NCBI GenBank assembly: GCA_012727745.1
Contig: JAAYGJ010000110.1
Coordinates: 1 to 8,900 of the forward strand
Source: Clostridia bacterium
GTDB lineage: Bacteria > Bacillota > DSM-521 > Neomoorellales > Neomoorellaceae
Reading direction: 5' to 3'
Length of the DNA stretch: 8,900 bases
Position numbers and translations under genes: made by a program. This document shows positions 1-6,290 of this stretch, piece by piece (within the stretch, counting starts at the first letter, position 1; each line of letters starts with the position of its first letter). A model generated the notes under the pieces. That model did not search any database and was not told the origin of the DNA. It saw only the letters and a program-made list of their open reading frames with translations.

Positions 1-1
1 C

Positions 2-151
2 TACAACTTCGACGAATGGGGGGAGATATTTTCCGACCAGGTGGTAGCTGCTGCCATAATTGACCGTCTAGTGCATCATGCCCACATTTTTTACATCAAT
101 GGCACAAGCTACCGGCTCAAGGGCAAACTGAGAGCTTCAACAGATTATTAA
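2..151 (+). CDS. istB: IstB-like IS21 helper ATPase, C-terminal fragment (gene cut by window edge)
   Basis: Reading from base 2 gives 49 codons and a TAA stop. The fragment contains FDEWGEIFSD, then AAAIIDRLVHHAHIFYI and NGTSYRLKGK. This is the characteristic tail of IstB: the (F/Y)xEWGxxF segment, the I-DR-L-HH helix and the final SYR(L/F)K strand. IstB is a DnaA/AAA+-type ATPase that helps the IstA transposase choose and capture target DNA. The Walker motifs lie upstream and are not visible. The reading frame is open to the window edge, so whether the whole gene is intact cannot be judged. Identification of the family is confident; the exact IS is not determined. Confidence 0.85.
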   Translation, partial: YNFDEWGEIFSDQVVAAAIIDRLVHHAHIFYINGTSYRLKGKLRASTDY

Positions 152-216
152 TTCGCAAACAAGGCTAAAGTTTTATCCCTTTTTGCATCACTACAAGCTC
201 GTAACTGTTGCTCTTA

Positions 217-264
217 GGTGGGTCAATTTTATTTGCACATGGTGGATCAATTCTATTGACTATC
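217..264. repeat. Two tandem 24-bp terminal repeats of the IS21-type element
   Basis: A unit starting GGTGGGTCAATTTTATT at 217 is followed exactly 24 bases later by GGTGGATCAATTCTATT at 241. Fifteen of the first 17 positions agree; the copies then diverge. Spaced repeats at the termini are expected for IS21-family transposase binding, and their position between istB and the terminal CA fits. Confidence 0.7.
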
Positions 265-268
265 AACA

Positions 269-485
269 ACCAGCACTCGAGCTTATAACTTGTGGCATTT
301 TCCAATATCTTTTTTCTGCTTCTGAGATTGCAGAAATCATGTGCGAATATTTAACGCGCTGAACTATTTTTCTTAAATTAGGCAAATCACTGCTTGTCTA
401 TTAGAAATGATGCGGACAGCCCTTCCCACTAACATCTCCAATGGCAAACTGCTTTCATACGAGCAGCTGTGTAATAATGTACAAC
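269..485. other. Intergenic stretch with no recognisable gene
   Basis: Between the IS21 end and the stop of the methyltransferase-like gene all six frames are broken by stops. Only short open stretches remain, for example about 33 codons on the plus strand from 407 and about 30 on the minus strand, and none resembles a family I know. I see no convincing hairpin terminator after the minus-strand gene. This may be leftover DNA of a gene interrupted by the IS insertion, but nothing in the sequence proves it. Confidence 0.4.
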
Positions 486-1517
486 TTAATTCTCATTTGG
501 ATAATTGAAATCTCTAGCAGCTGATACAAGAGCATTAAGATTTTCAGGAGGAGTATCAACAGATAAGTTGCAACTTGCTCCTAAGATAAAGCCACCGCTA
601 ATTGCTACATCATCCAAAATTTTTTTAGCCGAGAAATATACCTCCTCTGCTGCCCCACTCTCCAACACGCTCGTTGGTACCTGTCCCATTATATTTGTCT
701 GTGTATGATAATCATTTTTAAACTGCCTTAAGTCTTTAACTCCGTCAATATGTAACATATCAGCATTTTCCTTGACCGCAAGATCAAATCTATCCTCCCA
801 ATTCCCGCAAGTATGTAAGATCGTAAGAACGCCTAATTTTCTGGTCTCAGAAAACAATTTACAGCTATAGGGGTGACAAAATTGTTCATAATGCTTCCTG
901 GAAATACAATTAGCACTCCCGGTAGGCTGTCCAAACCAAAGCACATCAGCTCCCGCTTTATATAGATAAGTAGCAGCTTGAATACATTGTTCAGTACAAA
1001 ATTCCAGAACTTCTGTTAAAAAAGAATGCTCCTGAATAATTGATACATACAGGTTTTGAAGTCCAATAAGATTTGCCGCCATTCTAAAAGGTGCCATTGT
1101 AGGCATAATTACTGGCACATCTTTACCAAGCTTTTTTTTGAACCCTTCTATGACCGAAACCTTAAAATGAGTCCATCTGGATTTCTCGGGTTTGTATTGT
1201 GATAACCTATATAGTTTTTCAATGTTTATTACCGCGGGCTCCTCGTAAGATGGCGGAATATTATCATGAATCTTTATAATAGTACCCAGTGCTGTACTAA
1301 TATCATCAATAGAAGGACCCCATACAGCATCATACCCGAAATCTTCAAAGGCTTTTACTTCACAATCGACATAAATACTAGGATCATATAAGGCCTCATT
1401 GAATCTACGTTGGCTATATCGTAAAGTAAATAACCATCCAAAAGGTGCTACTGGAACAGTGCTTGAACGTCCGCCTTTAAGCGCTAAAACTATATTTTCC
1501 AATCTGGTCAAGCACAA
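486..1517 (-). CDS. Uroporphyrinogen decarboxylase superfamily protein, corrinoid methyltransferase-like (MtaA/MtbA type)
   Basis: The product is 343 residues, the normal length for the URO-D/CmuA/MtaA family of TIM-barrel enzymes. It opens with TRLENIVLALKGG...VPVAPFGW, matching the usual start of the family (RE-VL-AL-G---D-VPV). The barrel core includes GADVLWFGQPTG (189-200). A zinc-ligand pattern appears as LHTCGNW with His235 and Cys237, and a late Cys316 in LGASCNL. H-x-C...C binds zinc for thiol activation in MtaA/MtbA-type methylcobamide:thiol methyltransferases, while true HemE lacks it. Methyl transfer from a corrinoid protein is therefore more likely than haem synthesis, but the substrate is unknown. 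No corrinoid protein or activator is adjacent. The 343-codon frame starts at TTG (1515-1517); a second TTG two codons later (1509-1511) is a realistic alternative. The frame is intact between two damaged regions. Confidence 0.85.
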   Translation of the reverse strand: MCLTRLENIVLALKGGRSSTVPVAPFGWLFTLRYSQRRFNEALYDPSIYVDCEVKAFEDFGYDAVWGPSIDDISTALGTIIKIHDNIPPSYEEPAVINIEKLYRLSQYKPEKSRWTHFKVSVIEGFKKKLGKDVPVIMPTMAPFRMAANLIGLQNLYVSIIQEHSFLTEVLEFCTEQCIQAATYLYKAGADVLWFGQPTGSANCISRKHYEQFCHPYSCKLFSETRKLGVLTILHTCGNWEDRFDLAVKENADMLHIDGVKDLRQFKNDYHTQTNIMGQVPTSVLESGAAEEVYFSAKKILDDVAISGGFILGASCNLSVDTPPENLNALVSAARDFNYPNEN

Positions 1518-1521
1518 ACAA

Positions 1522-1526
1522 CTCCT
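1522..1526 (-). promoter_or_regulatory. Ribosome-binding site AGGAG of the methyltransferase-like gene
   Basis: Read on the minus strand, GTAGGAGTTGTTTGTGCTTGACC shows AGGAG 4 bases before the first TTG and 10 bases before the second TTG. Neither spacing is ideal, so the start is either 1517 or 1511. There is no in-frame ATG nearby. Confidence 0.55.
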
Positions 1527-1661
1527 ACTTCAACAATTTGCTTATAACTCGTTAACTCGCCTGCTCTCTTAGATTTTCTTTTTACTAACTACCCTATCAT
1601 GTCTCCTGGGTACTTCGGAGCAGGGTCTGTGCCTTATGGAGTGCCCTGAGGTTAGTTCCAG

Positions 1662-2042
1662 ATGCCGTTTCAGCTGGTGCAAAAATCCAGCATTTCCAGA
1701 AGTATCTCTAACCGCCAAACTATTTGCTACTTTCCCAAAGGAGAGGGACTCTCTATTGAAAGAACTGGCCGGCCAAACCGCCCTTTTTATCCAGTTCGGC
1801 CAGGCCATCTCCGAGCGCCGGTATTAATCGCATCCCTGCTTGTTTTCTTCAGATGCATTGAACGCGTCTGGGACACTCTCCAGGCCCGCCTGGTAAATTG
1901 AACTCCGCCCGGCGGGTATCTCTTGCCCTCGAAGAGGCCAATGCCTTCCTGACAGGGTTTATAGAGGAGTTTAAGCGGCGTTTTGCCGTCGTCCCCCGCT
2001 CACTCCGGAACCGGTTATACCCCTTGCCTGCCTACGACTAAG
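1662..2042 (+). pseudogene. Decayed ISNCY-type (integrase-core DDE) transposase, C-terminal half
   Basis: Fragments of one transposase can be read only by switching frames. YFPKGEGLSIE lies near 1730-1765. LAGQTALFIQFGQAISE follows at about 1765-1817 in another frame, then GINRIPAC. IERVWDTLQARLVN comes at about 1859-1900. After an extra T near 1899 come ELRPAGIS, EEANAFLTGFIEEFKRRFAV and LPAYD, to a stop near 2042. The order matches the end of ISNCY-type transposases: (D)RHTI--SPK---LSIEEQLAG, TQFGRA--ELGI-IPA-SPQAKGRIERLWGTLQ-RLV-ELR, then EEANAFL--FI--FNRRFAV. The piece corresponding to SPQAKGR, just before the catalytic Glu segment, is damaged or shortened. At least three frameshifts and an in-frame stop mean it cannot make a transposase. 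The left boundary is a guess. Confidence 0.72.
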
Positions 2043-2100
2043 TTAAAGCATATCCTTTCTATGCGTGTGCTTAGTAAGGCTTCCCGCTAAGGCCTTTATA

Positions 2101-2125
2101 GTGACATTTTCACCGTCCCTTGACA
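2101..2125. repeat. Possible right terminal repeat of the decayed ISNCY-like element
   Basis: GTGACATTTTCACCGTCCC followed by TTGACA lies about 60 bases after the transposase remnant. Read inward it begins TGTCAAGGGACGG, a plausible TG...CA-type end. I find no matching left end, consistent with loss of the 5' half of the element, so the assignment rests on position and general appearance only. Confidence 0.3.
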
Positions 2126-2149
2126 CCTAGCTTTCAAAATTATACAGCC

Positions 2150-2866
2150 TTAACTAGCTGTACCAAGATAAGATTGTTGCAATACCGTGCTCTTTTGCAT
2201 CTCATCGGTTGTACCCTCATACACTATTTGCCCTTTTTGAAGCACATATCCGCGTTCAGATACACGCAAAGCCTTTCTTGCGTTCTGTTCCACTAGTATA
2301 AAGGTTATTTGATTTTCTTTTTTAATGCGGCTAATCATTGCAAATACTTCATTTACTATTGCAGGCGCAAGACCTAATGACGGTTCATCAAGCAATATTA
2401 ATTTAGGATCAGCCAACAATGCTCTGGCTATATAAAGCATTTTACGTTCTCCGCCGCTCAAAGTACCAGCACGTTGTCTTTTGCGTTCTTTTAACCGTGG
2501 GAATAATTCGTATATATGCTCCAATCTTTCTTCTATTATGTTCTTGTTACCCTCATGATAGGCCCCAAGCAATAAGTTTTTTTCCACAGGCAAGTCGGGG
2601 AAAAGTCCTTCTCTTTCAGGCACTATGGCTATTCCTTTTCTTACTACATGATGGATAGGTAAACCATCTATTCTCTCGCCTAAAAAGTGTACACTCCCAG
2701 TTACTGGTTTAACGAGACCTAAAATGGTTTTAAGTAAAGTTGTTTTTCCTGCACCATTTGCCCCCAAAATACACACAGTTTCCCCCCGTCTCACCTGTAA
2801 AGTAACATTATTAAGCACAGGCATTTCACCGTAAACAGTATTTACGTTACGCAATTCCAGCATCAT
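2150..2866 (-). CDS. livF: Branched-chain amino-acid type ABC transporter ATPase LivF
   Basis: This is a 238-residue cytoplasmic ABC ATPase, full length for LivF. It has Walker A GANGAGKT (35-42), the family's VPEREGLFP segment (82-90) in place of a classic Q-loop, the signature LSGGE (136-140), Walker B LILLDE (156-161) followed by PSLGLAP, and the LVEQN switch typical of LivF where other ABC proteins have His. With LivG it would hydrolyse ATP to drive a LivH/LivM permease. The ATG at 2866 overlaps the livG stop by one base, and AGGAG inside the livG end (2871-2875) serves as its ribosome-binding site, indicating translational coupling. A second ATG follows directly. It is the last gene of the operon. 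Complete livG and livF downstream of a broken permease may now be functionless or may serve another permease; substrate specificity cannot be read from the ATPase. Confidence 0.93.
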   Translation of the reverse strand: MMLELRNVNTVYGEMPVLNNVTLQVRRGETVCILGANGAGKTTLLKTILGLVKPVTGSVHFLGERIDGLPIHHVVRKGIAIVPEREGLFPDLPVEKNLLLGAYHEGNKNIIEERLEHIYELFPRLKERKRQRAGTLSGGERKMLYIARALLADPKLILLDEPSLGLAPAIVNEVFAMISRIKKENQITFILVEQNARKALRVSERGYVLQKGQIVYEGTTDEMQKSTVLQQSYLGTAS

Positions 2867-3657
2867 TATATCTCCTCATCTCCTAGATAGGCTTTTTGCA
2901 CTTCTGGATTTTCTACAACCTCATTATATGAACCATCAGCAATGACTTTACCGGCATTTAACACCACAACCCTATCACTAATTCGAGAAATAACACCCAT
3001 GTCATGCTCTATGATAATAATGCTCATTTGAGGGTACATTGATTTAAATTTAGCAACGTCATCTACTATCTGCATTGTTTCCACAGGATTAAGACCTGCA
3101 GTAGGTTCGTCAAGCAAAAGTAAAATGGGTTCTGATATTAATGCTCGCGCTATCTCTGCCCTTCTCCTATCTATAAGTGGGACACTGCTCATCGGAGCAT
3201 GCAATTTGCTTAATAAGGACGGACTTAGATCCGCTAAAAGGGTAGTCACCTTTTCTATACCAAGGGTAAGCTCCTTTTGCCAAGCCCTGCGATTTGTAAT
3301 AACTTTCCACCAACTGGTAGTCTGTTTTGAATGCAAACCCAGCAAAATATTATCCATCACATTTAAACGCCAGCACATACGATTGGACTGAAAGGTTCTA
3401 GCAATACCTTTAGCCCTAATTTCATATGGCTGTAATCCTGTTATCACCTGGCCCCTAAATAGCAGTCGGCCAGCAGTTGCTCTATAAACTCCTGTAATTA
3501 CATTAATGAGTGTAGTTTTGCCTGAACCGTTAGGCCCTATAAGTCCTACAGTTTCTCCTTCGTTTATGCTAATATTAACACTGTCCAAGGCCATTAAACC
3601 TCCGAACCTAACAGACAAATCTTCCGATACCAAGCAGCTACCATTTTGTACTTGCAA
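2866..3657 (-). CDS. livG: Branched-chain amino-acid type ABC transporter ATPase LivG
   Basis: The 263-residue product has Walker A GPNGSGKT (41-48), a Q-loop at ARTFQ (86-90), Walker B LLLLDE (179-184) followed by PTAGLNP, and the H-loop IIEHDM (His218). Length and the RTFQ...AGLNP pattern are those of LivG. It should be the partner of LivF on the cytoplasmic face of the permease. The signature segment is unusual: SVPLIDRRRAEIARA (158-172) stands where most LivG proteins have LPYG-QRRLEIARA, so the signature glycine is replaced. Translation begins at TTG (3655-3657), seven bases after a GGGGG ribosome-binding site; no ATG competes. It follows the livM remnant after a 49-base gap and ends one base inside the livF start. 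Confidence 0.92.
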   Translation of the reverse strand: MQVQNGSCLVSEDLSVRFGGLMALDSVNISINEGETVGLIGPNGSGKTTLINVITGVYRATAGRLLFRGQVITGLQPYEIRAKGIARTFQSNRMCWRLNVMDNILLGLHSKQTTSWWKVITNRRAWQKELTLGIEKVTTLLADLSPSLLSKLHAPMSSVPLIDRRRAEIARALISEPILLLLDEPTAGLNPVETMQIVDDVAKFKSMYPQMSIIIIEHDMGVISRISDRVVVLNAGKVIADGSYNEVVENPEVQKAYLGDEEI

Positions 3658-3664
3658 GTTATCG

Positions 3665-3670
3665 CCCCCT
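3665..3670 (-). promoter_or_regulatory. Strong ribosome-binding site for livG, fixing a TTG start
   Basis: On the minus strand AAGGGGGCGATAAC precedes TTG with seven bases between the G run and the start. This supports the TTG at 3657 as the true start of livG even though no ATG is present. Confidence 0.65.
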
Positions 3671-3706
3671 TAATTTTAAATACTTCATATCTATTCTGTT
3701 AATTAG

Positions 3707-4133
3707 TTAGTCCAACTTCCCCTCAGATGCTTTAGCTGTTTCCGCCTGCATCCCAAATACACGACGAAGTTTCTCCGTCGCCAGAAGCTGATATTTTCGC
3801 ATCCGACGAGGCAAAATACCTTGTGGACGCAACAGTAAAACAGCAACTAAAATGATACCATAGAAAAACATACCATAGTCGGCAAGCTCCCTGAGCTTTT
3901 CATCGATTAACGTAAGTATAACTGCTCCTAAGGTTACCCCTAATGCGTTGTCCATGCCTCCTAAAGCAACCATACATAAAATGATTAGCGATTTGTTCAT
4001 ATTAAAATCATCAACACTTACAAAACTCAAATAATGCCCGTAAATCGCTCCGGCCAAACCGGCAAAAGCCCCGCCAAGAACAAACGCCAATAATTTCATG
4101 TGCACTAAATTAACTCCCTGGGTAGCCAACCTG
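3707..4133 (-). pseudogene. livM: LivM permease, C-terminal third only (5' end deleted)
   Basis: About 140 codons remain of a gene that normally encodes 290-350 residues. The remnant begins with TQGVNLVHMKLLAFVLGG, matching the mid-protein A--GINVV--KLLAF segment of LivM. It continues with hydrophobic helices (AFAGLAGAIYGHYLSF; LIILCMVALGGMDNALG; MFFYGIILVAVLLL) and the conserved ending LLRPQGI, then a charged tail. The first transmembrane helices are missing. The frame opens at a TTG (4127-4129) that lies inside the livK remnant and has no ribosome-binding site, so it is not a natural start. The two reading frames overlap at 4110-4129. The simplest reading is a deletion joining livK to livM and removing livH. 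The remnant should not form a functional permease. Confidence 0.8.
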
Positions 4134-5156
4134 CTCCAGAGCTTTTAGAATTATTTTGGCAGAGTCGTAAGCATAAGGGCCAAAAGCACCAAATGGTTCT
4201 TTATATCCAGCTTTCTCGTAGGCTTCAACAAATTCTGGGCCACCAGGCAACTTATCAATAGATTTGCCTGGCTTTGTACCAATAACTCCTTCGGTTGCTT
4301 CCGCTGTAGCCACTTCTATAAATTTATCTTCAACAACTCCAGATAAGCTGAAAATTTTAATATCATCCATTTTTAATTCATGCATTTGTCTGGTTATAAG
4401 AGCAGCTTCCATAGTCACCAAGCCCAAAAAGATACCATCAGGCTGTTTTTCCTTAATTTTTATTAAGATAGGCCGAAAATCGGTCTGCCCTACTTGAATT
4501 TCATCAGAAGAAATTATTTCTGTTCCCTCTAATTTAGATATTTCCTCGTGCCAAGTATTAAACATATCTTTACCAAGAACAGTGGTATCAGAAATAATAG
4601 CCCACCGTTTAATACCTAAGTCTTCAACTGCAAATTTTGCTAATGGTATAGCCTGTTGTGGTATTGTTGGGCAAACTCGTGTTATATATGGATAGTTTTC
4701 TTTCTTTATAAGGGTAGGTGCGACTGCTCCCCAAATTTGCAACGGAACACCTGCATTTTTAAAAATAGGAATGGTCGCTTCTGCAACCGGGCTATTCCAG
4801 TGGCCTGACGCTGCAACTAGTTCAGGATCTGCTACAGCTTTTTGAGCCATTGAGGCGCCGGTAGAGGGGTTAGCGCCATCATCCAACGGCATTAATTCAA
4901 TTTTATAAGGAAACTTCTTCGATTCATTAGCTTCATTAATCGCCAGTTCAAATGAATTACGCGCTCCCTCACCTTGAGCAGCCGAAGGTCCTGTTAAAGG
5001 GCCAAGAAAGGCAATTTTAACAGTTTTAACCTCATCATTAGCAACCCCATCGTTAGTATCATTGCTGCCATTACCACAGCCAGATAACATTAAAGATGCT
5101 GCTAAAACTAAGGTAAGTAGTAACGTCAATTTTTTTGTCATTTTCTTCAATTTCAT
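4110..5156 (-). CDS. livK: Branched-chain amino-acid type ABC transporter substrate-binding lipoprotein LivK, C-terminally truncated
   Basis: The 348-residue product begins with a lipoprotein signal peptide: a lysine-rich start, a hydrophobic core and the lipobox LMLSGC with lipid-attachment Cys27. It then reads VKTVKIAFLGPLTGPSAAQGE, the hallmark start of type-I periplasmic binding proteins of the LivJ/LivK family, with GASMAQKAVAD and VAASGHWNS in the first lobe. It would sit on the outer membrane face and capture a ligand, probably an amino acid or amide. The frame stops just after YAYDSAKIILKALEQVG. Intact relatives continue for roughly 40-60 residues through the last strand (V(T)G---FD--G). 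The frame then runs four odd residues (YPGS) into livM sequence. Start ATG at 5156 follows GGGGG by seven bases. It is probably non-functional as an importer component, although the protein could still be made. Confidence 0.85.
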   Translation of the reverse strand: MKLKKMTKKLTLLLTLVLAASLMLSGCGNGSNDTNDGVANDEVKTVKIAFLGPLTGPSAAQGEGARNSFELAINEANESKKFPYKIELMPLDDGANPSTGASMAQKAVADPELVAASGHWNSPVAEATIPIFKNAGVPLQIWGAVAPTLIKKENYPYITRVCPTIPQQAIPLAKFAVEDLGIKRWAIISDTTVLGKDMFNTWHEEISKLEGTEIISSDEIQVGQTDFRPILIKIKEKQPDGIFLGLVTMEAALITRQMHELKMDDIKIFSLSGVVEDKFIEVATAEATEGVIGTKPGKSIDKLPGGPEFVEAYEKAGYKEPFGAFGPYAYDSAKIILKALEQVGYPGS

Positions 5157-5163
5157 AAATATA

Positions 5164-5168
5164 CCCCC
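5164..5168 (-). promoter_or_regulatory. Ribosome-binding site of livK
   Basis: GGGGG on the minus strand is seven bases upstream of the ATG at 5156. It selects this ATG over the in-frame ATG five codons downstream. Confidence 0.6.
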
Positions 5169-5227
5169 AAATCTGTTATATCTCTGCTACTCAATCATTC
5201 ACTTGTAATATAGGCTGTTCAACGGAA

Positions 5228-5236
5228 CCCCCCCCC
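5228..5236. repeat. Run of nine C (nine G on the coding strand) upstream of livK
   Basis: A homopolymer of nine C interrupts the 115-base gap between livK and the molybdoenzyme remnant. On the minus strand it lies about 70 bases upstream of the livK start and just before TTGAAC, which with AATGAT 17 bases later forms a weak candidate promoter. No terminator hairpin is evident in this gap. Confidence 0.6.
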
Positions 5237-5271
5237 TCTAAATTAATTTCATGATCCCAGTAAAACTTCTT

Positions 5272-6270
5272 TTATTGTGAGTTGTATTTTTTTATGTTAA
5301 CGGGAACAGATTTAGAAAGAGGGAAACCGCTAACCGGATCATTGACGTCATCTATAGTCAACGCATTGGCATCAGCTTCATTCCAGCCATGTAAAATATG
5401 TACTACTCCCGGTACAATTGCATTTTCTGATACAGTCTTCACCTTAATATTAATTTCACCTTTACAAGATGTTACTTTAACCCTATCACCATCAATAATG
5501 CCAAGTTCCTTGCAGTCTTTAGGGTGCATTTCCATTTCTGGCTCTGGAATAGCTGTGCGGAATCTTGGTATTTCACGGTATCGCGAATGATAGTAAAGTA
5601 CACTCCTTGCCCCGGTCGTTAAAACATAAGGATATTTAACATCAGGATTTCTTAAATATTGAGGCGATTTATATACAGGCAATCTGTCATAGCCCATATT
5701 CTCTAAATACTGTGAAACAAACTCAACTTTCCCGGAAGGTGTAGAGAAAGGGGTTTTTTGCCACTTATTATAGGTAATTGGTTTATACGGTATGCCTTCG
5801 GGACGTGCGTACAATTCTTCAAGGGTTATACCAGTTGGCTCCAAAAGCCACCTATTTAGCTCTGTTTCATCCTTCCAAGGATAATAATCCCCTGCACCTA
5901 ATCGTACAGCTAAATCATGCCAAAACTGATATTCGTCCGAGCAATCGGGGAACGAAATTACTTTTTTAGTAAGATTAATTGTCTGAAATATATCATGAAC
6001 AAAAAGCTCTGTTCTTTCCATAAATGATGCTGCAGGTATTATATAATCAGCACATTGTGCAGTTTGTGTCATAAACAAATCATGAACCACAAGTAACTCC
6101 AGATTCTCAAATGCCTTTTTCACTTTTGTCGAGTTGGGATTAGTTAAAATAGGATTTGCCGCAGTAAGGATTATACATTTAAGCGGATAAGGCTTTTCTG
6201 TGATCATTATATCTACTGCAGTCATGGTATGGCATTCTTTTCGTATGTTGTAAAGAACAGGGTACTTATT
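5272..6270 (-). pseudogene. Molybdopterin oxidoreductase (DMSO reductase superfamily), C-terminal half only
   Basis: About 330 codons are readable. KYPVLYNIRKECHTM leads into EKPYPLKCIILTAANPILTN, the PYP-KA-I---NP--T-PN motif of the catalytic subunit. DLFMTQTAQCADYIIPAASFMERTE, typical of the third domain, follows. PFSTPSGKVEF then introduces the C-terminal molybdopterin-dinucleotide-binding domain (YPYVLTTGAR..YYHSRYREIP...LGIIDGDRVKV...GVVHILHGWNEADAN). Complete enzymes of this group (polysulfide/thiosulfate reductase and formate dehydrogenase-like) are about 650-750 residues, with an N-terminal [4Fe-4S] cysteine domain that is absent here. The frame stays open to 6330, but residues before KYPVLYN resemble nothing and the only early start is a TTG without a ribosome-binding site. 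I therefore place the break near 6265-6275. No electron-transfer or membrane subunit follows. The electron acceptor cannot be told. Confidence 0.8.
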
Positions 6271-6290
6271 CGGCTGTGAGCAAAGAATAA

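Larger units (their letters stand above)
1..268 (+). mobile_element. Right end of an IS21-family insertion sequence
   Basis: The left edge of the window lies inside an IS21-type element. The end of the helper ATPase gene (istB) is followed by about 115 bases of untranslated DNA and then by two adjacent related copies of a GGTGGRTCAATT-type sequence. The last copy runs into CTATTGACTATCAACA. Read inward from the outside, this begins TGTTGATAGTC. IS21 elements are known for 5'-TG...CA-3' ends and for multiple repeats at their termini, where IstA binds. The outer boundary at 268 is inferred from the terminal CA and could be off by a few bases. The left end, istA and the target duplication lie outside the window. 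Confidence 0.75.

Noticed and set aside
407..508. A 33-codon plus-strand frame starting ATGATG
   Set aside because: Too short, no ribosome-binding site, no recognisable motif, and it runs into the 3' end of the opposite-strand gene.
281..1549. GCTTATAACT occurs at 281-290 and 1540-1549, flanking the methyltransferase-like gene as a direct repeat
   Set aside because: Ten-base matches are expected dozens of times by chance in a window of this size, and neither copy coincides with a clear element end.
1569..1808. A 79-codon minus-strand open frame
   Set aside because: It runs antisense through the decayed transposase and has no family resemblance or ribosome-binding site; the plus-strand transposase blocks explain the region better.
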